Source of the DNA: Monocercomonoides exilis
Taxonomy: Eukaryota > Preaxostyla > Oxymonadida > Polymastigidae
NCBI GenBank assembly: GCA_001643675.2
Contig: LSRY02000004.1
Span: 1,721,501 to 1,785,500 of the forward strand
Reading direction: 5' to 3'
DNA: 64,000 nucleotides
The translations under genes and the position numbers were made by a program. Below, piece by piece: positions 10,117 to 23,095 of the stretch. The notes beneath the pieces are model-generated. The model was not told where the DNA came from, searched no databases, and saw nothing but the letters and a program-made list of their open reading frames with translations. Every line of letters begins with the position of its first letter. Position 1 is the stretch's first letter.

Positions 10117-11271
10117 AAACAGGAGAATTCTCGAAAACCAATTCCTTCGTTCTCTTCGCGTCCTTCACAAAATCTGACAGAAAAGCCTAATGAAGGCCGG
10201 TCTGGAGAAAAGAACCCAACTGATGAAAGCGAATTATTGCCAGCTTCAGAGAAATCTGTATCACAATCTCCAATTCAAGAAGATAATGTCACAGTTATGA
10301 ATACTTTAACTGATCAAAATCAGTCAGCCACTTCAGATTCTCCTTTGTTGGCTGTTGAATCTGCAGTTGAGACTGAATCCTCACAAAAATCATCATCGAA
10401 TCCCTGTTTATCTGAAAATGGTGATTTTTCTCTTTCATTTCCTGCTTCAGAGACAGCAGATGCTTCAACAAAGTTTAATAAGGTTGAAGTTTCGACTCAT
10501 GTTGATGCGAATAGAACAGAAAATTCTATTAATTCAGCCATCACTTCAACTCCTTCATTTAAAAGTTCATATAAAGAAGATTCTCTTTTTAAAGCTTTAC
10601 AAAAGCCTTCGTTTTCTCAATCAAATGTTACTCAGCCAAGGCAAAACATTCAATCAGAACCAAATTCGATGAATGTTGAATCATCCAGCAAAAACTGTGT
10701 TATTCACTCTCCAATGAAAAGTTGTGAGCCATCGTCATCGTTATTATCAACGTTAACAATGGCTGAGAAATTCACAAAGTCCTCTTCAAAGAACGCTGAT
10801 GCATTAAAAGATGAGCTTCCCCAAACGCAACACTCAGGAATTGCAGCAGCCAATTCAAATATTCAGCTGCTTGTAAACAAGCAGACAATCATCGGCGATT
10901 CAGAAAAAGCTGATAAAGAAACATCAAAAGCATTAATTCCAAAAGCATCAGCGCCACATGAAAGCAGAAGCGAGCCTAAGCAACTTCAGACTCCTCCACT
11001 CCTCCACTCTGCCTCTTCTGCCAAGGAACCATCAGCTGCTTTGTCAAACGAATCAGTTGCTGCCGTCCATCCTAAACAGCTTTCATCCACCAAGCATTCA
11101 AAGCCAGAAACGAGATTTGCACCAAATTCGAAGCAGTTTTCAAGCACTCAAAGTTCACATGCATATCCATCTGTACTAAACAATTCAAAAGAATTGCAGA
11201 CATCTGTTAATAGCTCGTCTACATCTCGTGTGAAGGATTTGATTGCACGCTATAATTCTTCTTCTCATTGA
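10117..11271 (+). pseudogene. In-frame open extension of the RhoGEF beyond TAA
   Basis: The reading frame of the RhoGEF continues without another stop from base 10117, right after its TAA at 10114-10116, to a TGA at 11269-11271. That is 384 sense codons. Composition (Ser, Gln, Asn, Glu, Lys) is like the tail just before the stop, and there is no conserved domain. The residue before the stop is Gln, and a single C-to-T change would turn CAA into TAA. So the likeliest reading is a recent nonsense mutation or base error in a gene that once ended at 11271. Stop readthrough is a less likely option. A separate downstream gene starting at an internal ATG cannot be excluded, but the frame match argues against it. 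Confidence 0.65.
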
Positions 11272-12146
11272 TGCAGTTATTTGTTATATGTATTTGTTTG
11301 TGTTGATTTCAACTTCGAATATTTTGAAAGATTTTATTTCTTTACATTTGTTTTAAATTGTCTAATAAAATTTTCATTTGTTACATAATTGAATATTTTC
11401 TCAAAAATGCAAAGGAATAAAAGCTTGGAAAAGCTAATTTTGATTTAGCCTTATTCGTTAAAAGCAAATCTTTTCGAGTGTTATGGATTATTTATTGTTC
11501 CATGAAAAAAAGAAAAAAGAAATGAATAAATAAAAAAGAAACAAAAGTTTCATCCAGAAAAAATTAAATTCTATTTTTGCATTTTTCAAAATAACCAAAA
11601 GAAGGTGATATTAGTTGTTTCAAGAAAGAGAATTCTTTTTTTTCAAATAATCAAAGAAAAAATGAAGTAAAATGAAAACAATTACATTATTAACTAAAAG
11701 ATAAAAAATTGATCAATTAGTTATTTCGCAAAGAAAAGATTTTCAAATTCTATTTCTTTCAAATAACGAACAATTGCGGACTGCAGCAGGATCGATAGGC
11801 TTTTCACTTTAAAAGTGATGAGTAAAAAGACAAAAAGCAATGATATGACCATTTTATTGTAACACATTTAACATTCTTCAAGGCTTTGCGTACTGGATGC
11901 TTTTTTCTTTTCTTCTATTTTACAGATGTCTTTTCATTTTGAATGTAACTCACAGTCTCTATATGCACTGTATTCATCTCTAAGACCAATGAACAATGAT
12001 TGCTATGAATACTAAAATTGTGGAGAAGCTCAGCTCCTTGGCATATTAAAGATCAGACGCTGATAAGTTTCAAGAAAGCTAATTCAACCAAATTAAAAAA
12101 GAAAGAGAGTTATTGAATGAAATAAAATAATAACAACAATAAACTG
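11272..12146. other. Intergenic, no gene seen
   Basis: 875 bp of AT-rich DNA between the 3' ends of the convergent RhoGEF and MRG15-like genes. It holds short A/T runs only; no coding pattern, RNA gene or clear repeat was found. Confidence 0.55.
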
Positions 12147-13537
12147 TTAAACGAAAATAACTTTGTTGAAATCAAACTTTAAGATATCGTGCAGCGTTTC
12201 CGTTAATTGTGTAGTGTACTCTTTTTTCTGGAAATCTGGATGATTTGCAAAGATGTACGGAAGCTTAATGAAAAGACGCAGTAAATGCTCACCTCCATAC
12301 ACATCACTGAAGTTTGTAGACGTTTGTGGTATCTTTTCTTGTAGTGAAGAAAAAGAAGAACTTGCGGAAGGGGAAGATGCTGAAGAAGTGGAAGGCGTAG
12401 AGGATGCGGACGAAGAAGGTAATAATGCATTTAAATCATCTTTTTCTTGAGCATCTGCTTTTCTCTCTTGCTTATGTGTCATTATTCTCTTGTTTCTTTC
12501 GAGTATCGCTGAAACCTCAGAGTACAGAGTATATTCCACCTCAGTCAGAAGTACAGGTCCCAAACAAAGATTAAAGTAATCCTTAAGACATTCAACTATT
12601 CGAAAGCAATCACTAAAATTCCGATCTAGCATGTTGAAAGCATTGTCAGAATGCGAATTGATTGCTAATTTGATGCTAATAGATTCCGCGATTGAAATTG
12701 TTTCTTTTTTTGCTTTCAATTGCAGATACAGAAGATATGAATCTAAAATTGTTTCAACTGAAGGATTTCGAGGCAAAAACGTTTGCTTTCGTTCATATAT
12801 GTTAATGTCAAGTTTATAAAATTGATTAGATAAAAAAGAAAGAAAGAAAGAAAGAAAAAGCACAGAAAAAACACAAAAAAAATAAAATTTCACAAAAGGT
12901 TGAACATGAAAATTTTGAAAAGGTTGTTCAATAATAAAAATCTTACCGTCTCTTTTGATAAAGCAAAAAAATCTTGAACAACTTGCTTTCTAAGGCAAGA
13001 TGGAATGGCCAAATCAAAAATTTCTGAACGCCTAAAGTGATTAATACTTGCTATAACTTGTGAATCTGCTTTGAATGTTGTATTTCTTTCTAGAAATCCA
13101 TCCTTTGCTGGAATGAGAGAATTATTACCCGTTGATGCAGTTTGATAGCAATAAACAAATCAATGAGTGCTATTAAGAAAAAATAACAAAAACATACATC
13201 TAACATCTTTGCGCATCTTTGATGATTTTTCCTTTTGGGAATATTTTTCTTCTTCCACTTCAAATTCTTCTGTTTTTTTTCCATATTTTTGTGATTTTTG
13301 CAAAGAAGCCTGCTTATTTGCTTCAGAAAACAATTTTTTGACAAGTAATTCATTTTCAGGCGTGTATTTTAACAAAGACTTAGCATTTTTCCATTCGTCA
13401 TGCTTTGAAGACCAATTTGTATAATGAAGCCGATATTCTGTTATTCCGCAAACTTCTCGAACGTCCACAATAACTGCTCTGTAATAGAAGTCCCTTGATT
13501 TTCCAAATACAGTTTCTTTTTTTCCAAATGTCTCCAT
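12147..13537 (-). CDS. MRG15/EAF3-like chromodomain + MRG-domain protein, 3 exons
   Basis: Exons on the minus strand are 13537-13198, 13107-12947 and 12785-12147. The introns are 90 nt (GTATGT donor) and 161 nt; the spliced frame gives 379 residues. The N-terminal chromo-barrel (about residues 8-70) reads FYYRAVIVDVREV, then YRLHYTNWSSKHDEW, with the conserved aromatic cage Y/W/W pattern and LLKYTPEN. A Lys/Glu linker leads to the MRG domain: FDLAIPSCLRKQVVQDF, FLPRNPSVETILDSYLLY, then SDVYGGEHLLRLFIKLP and ETLHDILKF at the C-terminus. In the family this protein reads methylated H3K36 and joins NuA4 acetylase or Rpd3S/Sin3 deacetylase complexes in the nucleus. Odd here is a Ser/Thr-rich insertion of about 60 residues between the ILERN and DVYGGEHLL segments. 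The start is the first ATG before the chromo-barrel; a TTG further up is unlikely. Confidence 0.9.
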
Positions 13538-14149
13538 CTTTGTTTCATATAGATCATCACCCAATATAGAAAGAAAGAAAAATTTAATTCATATTTTTGA
13601 ATGATATATGAAATATCATTGTTTTATATGAAATCATAAATAAAAATGAAACATGTTGTTTGATGTAAAGAGAAATACGAAACATGTTTGTTTGATTTTT
13701 TAAGCAATACAAATAAAAAGTGTTTTGACAGTTGAAGTCATTTGATGAATTTTGAATAGAATTTTTCTATTTGAATAGATTCAACTTATTTGAATGAACT
13801 GGGTTTTTCTTAAATGAAGTTATGTTATTTTAAATGGTTGAAGTGACACTTGAATAAAGTGCGATGCACTTAAATAAATAGTTTTTGAAAAAGTGGTGAA
13901 TTCTAATGATTATATTTTTTTGTTATTTCTCTTAAATTATTAGCAAAAAAATTGAAAAATTATTAAAAACTAAGTTTTTTCTTTATTCTTTAACACTATT
14001 TGCAATATGTTTTAAGAAGCTATTATAAAACAAATACAGCGTGAAATGAATGCAATTATCGTTTTGTTATCATTATTCGGTTCTATTCCGACTTTTTTAT
14101 TTTTCATTTGATCATCGAATAATTTTGTATCTTAAACAAAAGTTTGCTT
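13538..14149. other. Intergenic with degenerate 20-bp repeat
   Basis: AT-rich DNA upstream of the MRG15-like gene. At 13740-13880 there are seven or eight imperfect copies of a unit of about 20 bp resembling ATTTGAATGAACTGGG. A similar array in the other orientation lies at 31425-31560. No coding region was seen. Confidence 0.5.
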
Positions 14150-17100
14150 CTGTTGATGTTCGTGTTGATATCTTCCACCAAGATATTCAATATCTCTGAA
14201 GCGCACAGCTGAATTCGCAGGTTAATGCAGCTTTCTCCTTCGTAGCTTTCTCCAATATGTGGATATAATCAATTTTTATTTATAGTTATCTTTCTCAAAG
14301 CTACTCGAATTTCTTCTTCATTGCATTCTTCTCCGCTCTCCACCATTTCTGGTCTGTTGATTTCTTTGTCGTTCACATTCAAATGCCTTCGGATGCATCG
14401 ATATTATGTCATCAGCTATCTCCTTGTATTTTCTAGCTTCTTCTTTAACCCTTCTCATCGGATGGTTGCAATGATAAATGCAATCAGAACAATTAATAAT
14501 GTCACAACGAATTAAATGATTTCAATCAATGCCCAAGATGATTTTCCTTCTTTCCCACTATCGGTTATTCTATCATCACATTTTGGTTCAAACTCACTTG
14601 CATTCTTCAGAATGAATGTATGTTCCGAAGAAGGCGAATAAATCTTTCCAAACTAAAACTTCATGCACATTTACGTTTCCTCAGATGCATTGAAACAATT
14701 GTTTCTAAAATGGCTGCATGAATCTCTGTTTTACCTGCAAACTCTCCTGCTTGTAGCGAACACACCTGGAGATTGTGAACCTAGCCATCGAAGGAATCAA
14801 CCTGGATGGATAAGCCACAGGGCAGGAGCAAGGATCCAGCAAGATCAATTGCGAGGGTGTTTCCTCACTGGCGAGACTTTTCTGAAGCCAGCTTCGGAAT
14901 GAAGAATAGAGAGGCCTTTCTGAAACAATTCCAGAAAGACTGCATCCCAAGTTCAATACCCAAAGTGATGAGTTCTCTTTTAAGCCATCTCCACCTTTCA
15001 GGCTTTGAATGTTCAGTAGCGCATGGTCTGAACAGACGATGTTGTTTCTCATGAATGGATAGCATGCGACATTCGGGCTGTAATTGGTAAACAATTCAAA
15101 TTGTGCGGAGATGCTTCTTTCTGGCACAGATAACCCTCCTTTTAATGAATTGGTGATTGTTTTGTTTTTCATTGCTCCTGAACAATTGGAAAGATCGATC
15201 ATGGAGCCAAACCACTTGACCAAATCTTTGAATAAATTTGTGTTGGATCTGGGCTGTTGCGGGAAAGTTTTTCCATCGAATGAACATGAAGATAAGATAA
15301 CAACATTCAAATCTGCCAACCCTTCGATGATCCCTTTTTCAGGTGGAGAAGCACACTTTTTGTTCGAGCTGTTTTCCAATTCCAGTAACAAAGACGAAGA
15401 CGAAGCAGCCAAGCAGCACTGGCCAAGCGAATTTTGGGTTATGTTTTGAAATGAAGACTGCTACAAATGGAATATCGAAGCATTCGATGTCACTCTCACT
15501 GCACACCCATCCCCAAACACGGTGTGTGAAACAGCCAAGAAATTCATCTCAACATCCGAATCTTGGCATTCAACTGAAACCAACGATTCACTTGAAACGC
15601 GAGAATCATCGAATTCCAAATAAATGCCCTGGATGTTTGAATGCCCTCCAGAACCATCTGAGGAAAACACAATCACGCTTGATCCGCTCTGAGTGTCTCT
15701 CATCTGAATGTTCTGGAGCTGGCAGTATTTGCAGTTGCGAAGAATGAGGCCTGATCGCTGAGCGCTGCTATTGGATGCATGCACCTGCTGCATGAACAGC
15801 TTTGCTTGATCGTGGAAATTCAACAACACTCCAGATATAACATCTGTGAAATTCAGAAATGCACACGAGAAATATTGCCCACAACTTGCTGCCAGGCATG
15901 AAGAACTGAGATGGAGGTCAGCAAAAGTGCAGTCAGACATCGTCAATCTTCCACGACTCATTTCAACAATCGAGCAATTCAGTTCAATTTCAGATCCTCC
16001 ACCAGAAGCTTCTTGAGCAAAGATTGTGTCTGCAATCGACGAGTTATTATCAGTTCGCGGTAATAAACTGGAGTGCAGAGAAGAAAAAACTCTTCCAAAC
16101 AAAAAGGAAAGAAATTCGATTTTGACTCTCAACTGGCACGAAATGAGACTGCTCGCCTTGCTATCAATGCTGCCGTTCAGCATAATATTCCCCCTTACGC
16201 CTTCCGCAACCAGCGATTTGACCGTAATATCATGCGTACTTGCTTCACCAGAGACCAGAGAAATCTCATCTACGAGCAAGTTGCTGTAAACAGAAGGAAT
16301 GATGTGGGGCGGCGAAGCATTCAAAGAAATATAAGGCTCGCTCATTTCCCCACACTGGCGCGAATCAGAGGCATTGAAGGCTGAAGAAGATGCAAATATT
16401 GTCTCCCTCTGACATGCAATCACGACGAGCAAGAGATCTTGCTCGTCAGCATGGTTTTGTGCAGTGCATCCCCAAATGGCGAGCTCCTGATTGAATAATG
16501 GCCTGAAGTCGAGCTGGAATAGCTCGTTCCTTATTTGGGATTCCACATTGGAGCATCTCACATATATGTCTCTTCACCTGAAAGCCTTGTTCTCCAAGAG
16601 TGTGATGTTTTTCAACAGGAAAGGCAACGTGCTATCGCTTGCAATTGATGAGCAATCCAGTAATATTACGCCTTCTCTTCCAGTTGCCGAGTAGAAACAC
16701 TCCGAGACAGCAGAAAAACGGCACTCGAAAAAGCTTTCTTCGCTTCAACTCATAATCATTCCTCCACCGCTCTTGCTTTGGCTGCTTCCACTGTTCTTGA
16801 TCGAAGTGTTTTGCACATACACGCTACAAAACTCGCAACCAGCGCAGCTGATGACTGAGTGTTCAGAAGGAATATTTTGGAGAAGCGAGCGAAGGAACAG
16901 CATTTGAGTTATACTGTTGAACTATTGCCTTCGTTTTATCCCTGTGACTCGTCTTGCAATTCAGCCTGCGCAAATAATGCTGCAATGCTTTTGTGCATCG
17001 GTTCAATATTGCTCATCGAAACATTTGTCATGTCAATGCTTCTGCCAAGCGATGCATTGTGTATGCGATCTTTTGTTTTGATGGTTTGATTGAGCACAGT
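14150..17100 (-). pseudogene. Decayed beta-helix surface protein with TM tail
   Basis: Read on the minus strand, this is a broken homologue of the intact gene at 54622-62868. Two long open pieces remain, 16561-15461 and 15412-14705. Landmarks match in order: DSRQCG near 16.35 kb (DSRQCG in the intact copy), RNNIVC then SLKGGDGLKENSSLWVLN near 15.0 kb (intact: RNVIC, VKGGDGAKDNSSLWILN), a former membrane helix (LLIVLIAFIIATIR) near 14.48 kb, and an HPKAFEC remnant near 14.39 kb (intact: KDPKAFEM). Further up, near 16.8 kb, IKNSGSSQSKSGGGMIMS is a typical beta-helix turn. Stops and frameshifts near 14.45, 15.43, 16.57 and 16.9 kb show that it is dead. The pseudokinase part is essentially gone. 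Confidence 0.8.
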
Positions 17101-18013
17101 AGAATTTCGCATGTTCCGAACAGGCAGACAACGATGAAATAAGAAATGCTTGTGTGAGAAGCTTGTTTAAATAGAAAGAGAAAAGCAGTTGAACTTTATT
17201 CATTATTCAATGAAATAATGAAGACTCTTTTATTTGTTTTTTTTATCTTTTTCAAAAAAATAATATCAATTTCAAATATTGGCCGGGCGTTTTTTCCAGT
17301 CCTTTAATGTGGGTGATTTTTTTTGATATCATAGAAAAAGATCAAAAAATAAAAAAACAAAAACTATTGTGGTATTTATTGATCAAAGAGTTAAATTGAT
17401 TTTTTGTAAGTTTTTAGCTTTAATTTCTGTAATATAAATTTGTTTAATTTATTCATATAAAAAATCATACCTATTTAATGATTCTGATGAAAAAGAATTT
17501 TTTGATAAAGTTTAATAAAAATTAACAAAAAATAAATCAATATAACTTCAGAAAAAAAAACAGAAGTTTCAAGACAAACTTAACAATCTGATAATTGGAA
17601 AATAAAAACAAAATACATTGGAAAAGTTTGATATTCGCAAAATATATTTTTTTTTGTCTTTCAAAAAATGACAATAGTTTGTCATCTTTAATTTCTTTGG
17701 CTTTAACATCACAAAATCATCATTCCAGTTTAGTGGTTCAGCTTCAACAGTAAAACAAAATATAAAACAGTGGAAAAGGAAATGTTTCCAAGAATAACAA
17801 CTAATTTAAATTCGTTATCTCTTTCTATTCTCCTGATTATTTGGCGTTCAAACTTTCTTCTCCATCCCCTTTGTTCTTCGTCCAAAATTTTCCATAATTG
17901 AATCTTTGACTTTATAATTCAACAAACTCACTCTATCGCTCCTTAATCACCAAAGAAATTCATTCCACTCATTCTGCACTTCCTCTTCTTTCTTCTTTTA
18001 TTTCTTCATAATT
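17101..18013. other. AT-rich spacer with a TIR-like 23-mer
   Basis: No coding pattern. Bases 17310-17332 (TGGGTGATTTTTTTTGATATCAT) are a perfect inverted copy of 30977-30999 and resemble the ends of the MITE-like element at 31574-31832. No partner end was found within 500 bp, so this may be a solo or decayed element end. Confidence 0.45.
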
Positions 18014-18553
18014 GCTAACTCCCCTGCCCTCTCCATCTCCCTCACCAACTGCACCATCACCAACATCAACTCGGAACAGTTGAGCCAACAAACTGCCACA
18101 GATGGCGGGTGCATCTCATTCGCCTCATCTGCCCCTGCCAATACGTTTTCAGTGAGCAACGCCATCTTCTCCACCTGCTCTGTGAGCGAGGATACAAGTT
18201 CTGGAGGAAGAGGCGGTGCTCTCATGATCGAGTTTAACCAAGGCTCACAGGTGTCAGAATCCTCCTTTTCCATAACAAATGTGATGTTTTCAGCCAACAA
18301 AGCGAGTGTCGGAAGAGATATGTATTTTGTGTGTGAATCATATATCGCTTCTGTTAGGAAACCATTATTCACCTTCATGCAAAGAATCACTCAGAAAGAC
18401 AACTCGGTTGCTGGACATGACAGAACAGAGGCATTTGGCAATTGGGACGTTGATTTGTTCATATTTCTCAACTGGCATACAGCTGACAATGAATACGTGG
18501 AAAGCATTCTTGATATCAAAGCAATGTATTGCTGGCTATCAAAGATGCCCTGA
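18014..18553 (+). pseudogene. Fragment of a beta-helix surface protein
   Basis: Open frame with beta-helix turns: LTNCTITNINSEQ at the start, IFSTCSVSEDTSSGGRGGAL, then VMFSANKASVGRDMYFVCES. The last matches FMMNDAHVGKDVFIRCES in the intact gene at 54622-62868, followed by a DVDLFIFL equivalent of DVDLIPLI. The fragment has no start or signal peptide, ends abruptly in TGA and lacks the membrane and kinase parts. It lies in the opposite orientation to the decayed copy at 14.1-17.1 kb. Confidence 0.7.
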
Positions 18554-21500
18554 AAGAGGACACACAATGCGACAGGACTTCTGAAGAAGGTGCAATAAAA
18601 GGTTGCGAAGACGAAGATAAATGAGAAGTTAAAATAAGCAAAAGATGAAGATGAAGACGCCGTTGCAGCTACAGAATAGTTTTTGTGCGTGTAATACGAA
18701 AAGATATTATGAAAGTTGATACATGCTATTTTTTATTGTTTGAAACTCTTTCTTTCTCTTCCAATTTTTTCCTCTTTTTCCTCTTCTCTTTTGGAGAGCT
18801 CCTTATCTTGCTATAGAAGAAATTTGCAGAAAGTGTTGAAGGCGGAAGGAGGCAGGGAAGGAGGTTAGAAGAAGAAGGATTAGAATAAGAGAATGAGGAG
18901 GAAGAGAAGAAAATGATGCAACTTCCAATACCCACCTGATGCTAACAGCAGCATCATCAGAGGACGAGACAATGGAGGGGGACTGGGAAATGAACGACGC
19001 AAAAGAAAAGGAAGACGAGGAAGAAGACGAGGAAGATGAACAACACGATAAGATTACTTCGTATATCTTCAAAGGCGAGTATCTTCTTCTGTCATTCTCT
19101 TTTCCTATTCTGCAGCAACCTCTTCTTTCTCAACTTCTCCTTCTTTATCAAACAGCCAAATCATTAATTAATTTCTCAAAAGTCAACAATAATTTCTGAT
19201 ACGCATCATCTGATGCTGTTGCAAGCGATAGAAGAAAAGTGAGCAAAATACCCATTTCTCCGGCTGTTATATTTTTGTTGAAAAATTCTCGTGCTTGAAA
19301 AAAGGATGTTCATCAGTGATGCAACAGAAAACAACTGCAAGACAAGAAGATCAGAAACTCTGCTTATCATCCAACTTATGCAGCCATTTTTGCTTTTATC
19401 TCCACGAGAAGAAAAAGAAGATCCATTTGAATAAATATTTGTTTCTGTCGATAACACGCACGAACGTGCAAATCACAAATATGAAGAATACAAGTTCAGC
19501 GGCCGTGGTTCAAATTGAGTGAAAAGGAAGGAAGAGACAACTTTGTTGATTGGGGAGTGGGCTTCAGATGTGATAGTGATTGATTATGATGGGCTGAATA
19601 AAGCGATCTGTTCATTGATGTGCCTTCAGCAGGAGGAGGACATCAAAGAAGAAGAACGTTGTGATGAACTTGAAGACGTAGAAGATCTGTTAAAGAATGT
19701 GATGTGTGAGCATTTTGCAGCTTTGGTTGTTGTTGTGATGAAGTCCATGAAAAAGGTGGCAAAAAGTGAGGATGTTAAAAGAATGAGGGCATTTGGAGGG
19801 AGCAGAAGAAAAGAATCGATACTAAATGGGGCTGTTGAGAGGTGGAGGAGAAGGAGTTCTGAAGGGTGATGGAGAAGAAATATATTCAGATGATAATTGG
19901 AGGTGGAGGAGAAAGAAAGGTCTTTTGTGAGAAATATGAAAGGATGTTTGCTTTGGATGAAGGGAGTTTGACTTTTTCGATCATTAAAACAATAAAGCGG
20001 TTTGTGGATGACTGATCTGAGAAGGAAGAAGAAGAAGAATGCGATGGGGATGAAGAGAAGATGTCTAAAGTGGACTCTGAAAAGAGAAAGCCAGCGTGCG
20101 TGGAAAGGAGGCAGTCATCTGCGTCACCGAAATATCTGTTGAAGCAAATGGGGCGGTGGAGATGGCACATAGTTCAGTCTTTTTTATCTGTTCAGTTTCC
20201 AATGGCAGCAGAAACTCTGAGAAGCTATCCTGGAAGAGATCCGCAGCCCATGCTTCGCGATCGAAACTGATTAAAAAAAGTGATTAAATGAGGGATGATT
20301 CGTATGTTTGAATAATAATTGATTGAATTAATTGAAATAAAAATATGAACAAGATTAATTTGAAAAACAAGAAATGGAATAAAAGCAAAATATTTAATAA
20401 TTGAAAAATATTACAAACCTTATTAAATGAAAAAATGCTCTTTCATCGCTTCTGGCACAGAACTTTTTGGGTGTTGATTGTGTGAGTCCAAACAGACTGG
20501 AAAGATAAAGCGCCTCAGTGATTTGTCTACCAAAGTTGTTCAGTGAGCGATTCGCTGCAGATTGTCAATTAGCACATTCACAAAATGACAATTGAAATCA
20601 ACTAACAAATCCCTGCCAAGAATGTATGTACACAAGAAAATGAGAAAAATTAAAGCAAATAGTTCAAAATTTTTAAAAGAATATGAAAAAAAAAATTAAA
20701 ATATACAATTTATTATAAATTGATAATATTTCTTTGTTAAATAAAAAGAAAATAAACACAAACATTTATACCAATCTTCTCCACAACCAACATTGATCCG
20801 TCTGAAATTCTGTTTTTTTCTCTCGTCGAGCTCAGAATATCCGCAGCCTTTGGCTCTCATCGCTTTTCTAAAATCTTTTTTCTTTGAAAATCTAGTCAAT
20901 CTTGTAAGTAAATAGCTGATTTCCCCCAAAGATAGACGTTTTCATTTTCAAGTCTCATAAAGCTTGCTGCACTGGGCGCGTCCAACTTCGCCTCTTCGAC
21001 TGTTTCCTTGTCCTGTAACGTGAACTGAGTCTGCTTTTCATTCGCAATCCCCTTTGGCTATATGATAAACTTCTACGCCTGTGTTTCTACCCCGCTCGAA
21101 TCAGACAGCAACAAATCCAACTCAGACCGGTAGATTCCACTGAAGCTTCCATTTCCCCTCTTCTCTGCTGCTTCCACCACATTCTTCTCTATCTGTTCTG
21201 TGTTATCGCAAAATTCCAACCCCACGAAGCTTCCATACTCTCTTCCATTGTGCCTGTCCATGCAGTGCAGAAAGCGGCACTCTCAAGAGATCTTTGCAAT
21301 GGTGCCCGTAAACAAGATGAGCGGGTCATTCGCCTCAAATTTCTCATCCGTTGCCTACGACCAGCTATTCCAAATCGAGTTTTCATTTTGTTCATAGAAC
21401 AGATTCGTTTTCTCATCCCGCACCGCATACAAAATAAACATCGAGCATTCGATGTTAACCTGAGGAATCTCTGCAGCCCACTCCTACTACTGCTTCCTCC

Positions 21501-23095
21501 GAAATAAATCTATCGCGAACTGAGGGTCAGACGAAGGCCTCGGTGATTTAGCGCACAGAAAGCTGTCGCGAAAAGCACACAAAGTATTCTGTACATGTTG
21601 CGAGTATTGGATGACGTTAAGCTCCTCCATTTCTGCGTCTGCTCCGTCACTCCCATCAAACCTCCTTTGCTCCACAAGCACTGTCAGCGCACCTTCCTCT
21701 CCTTCTCTTCCCGGATTATCGAACCTTTGCCCCTCTTTCTTCTTCTTCTTCAGCAGCAATTATAATTGGCAGATATTGTCAATTTCGTATTTTTTGTTCT
21801 CTAAAATTGAACCAACTTCAGCTGAATATGTTTTGTGACTGGACCAGGAGGAAGATCCGTATGTTTCATCTGCATTTGCTGCTTTTTTTTGCAACTTCCA
21901 TCGCTAATAAGCTTGGTCCCATTTTGCTTGTGCTGTCCAATGAAGATAACAATCCACCAGAAATCAAAGCATTTTATATTCTTTCACCTCCTTCGTCTCT
22001 CTCTCTTCTGCTCGAAAGAAAGCCATCATCCATTTTTCCTAAATCTCCCGCTTCGCCTCCACAGTCAGCTCATTCTCTGGGAATCTTTTCATTCATCTTC
22101 CGCTTGTCTTACTCCTTTGTTGATATCTTCTCAAACATTCGAGTTAGTTCGTTGTGGAAATTCTCCAGAGCTGCAACATGCTTCGCATTCTCTTCTTCTT
22201 CTTTTCTTCTTCTTCTTCTTCCTTCCTTTCTGTTATTCCCTTTTCCATCATTTTCTTTTCGTGAAGGCATTAAAGGAAGGTTTGTTTTCATCAAAAAACC
22301 AGAAATTGGTAGAAGAAGAAAAGAAGAAGAAGAAGAAGAAGAAGAGGAGGAAGAAAAAGTGAAAGAAGAATTTTTATCATTTTCTTTAAGAAGTTTGTTG
22401 GTAATTTTGATTATATCGAAAAGAAGAAGAAAGAGAAGGAGAAGATAAAGATTGCGGAAAACAGCAGACGAACGGAATGATGTGAAAAGGTTGCTTAATC
22501 GTTGTGCTGAGAGAGCAAGCATATAAGGTGATTGTTTATGAAGATGAGAGACGAAGAATAGGAAGGCAAAGAGGAAGAGGAAGACGATGAAACAAATTAA
22601 CAAAATGAACACATTCTGAATTTTGTGGAGAAAAAGAAGACTGAAAGGAAGAGAAGACGACTACGATAAAGACGAAGGAAACGAATATGAAGAAGAGGAA
22701 GAAGAAGAATTGGACGAGCAAAAAATGGATTTAAGGACATTTTTAGCAGGAGTTGAATGCATTGTTGTGGTGCAATCGGAATAAGTCATATTTGAAAATC
22801 TCAGCAAATAGGAAAAAGTGAAATCCCCGTGATGCAAAAGAAGAATATTAAATCGCATCAGTGTTGTGGATGAATGAAATGCTGAAGCTTCAAACTGGTG
22901 CATGATTGAAATAGTTAAATTTCAAATGACGAAGAAGAATAAGAGCATGAAGACGCAAATTCAATTTGATATTTGACGTCTGTTATAAGCATCAAATGAT
23001 CTATATATTGAAATGCAAACAAAATTGTTGTTCTGTCACTATACACAATGAATCTCCATAAAAAAATTCGATGAAGAAGATGCAGATTCAGATGC
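18554..23095. other. Long degenerate region, no gene assigned
   Basis: About 4.5 kb rich in GAA/TTC purine-pyrimidine tracts (for example 22310-22350) with many short, overlapping open frames on both strands that show no family motif. Two stretches look like heavily decayed coding DNA: 20936-21500 (minus) and 21858-22200 (plus, starting with a hydrophobic leader-like MFHLHLLLFFATSIANKLG). Both lose frame quickly. They are probably old surface-gene debris, but I cannot prove homology. Confidence 0.4.
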
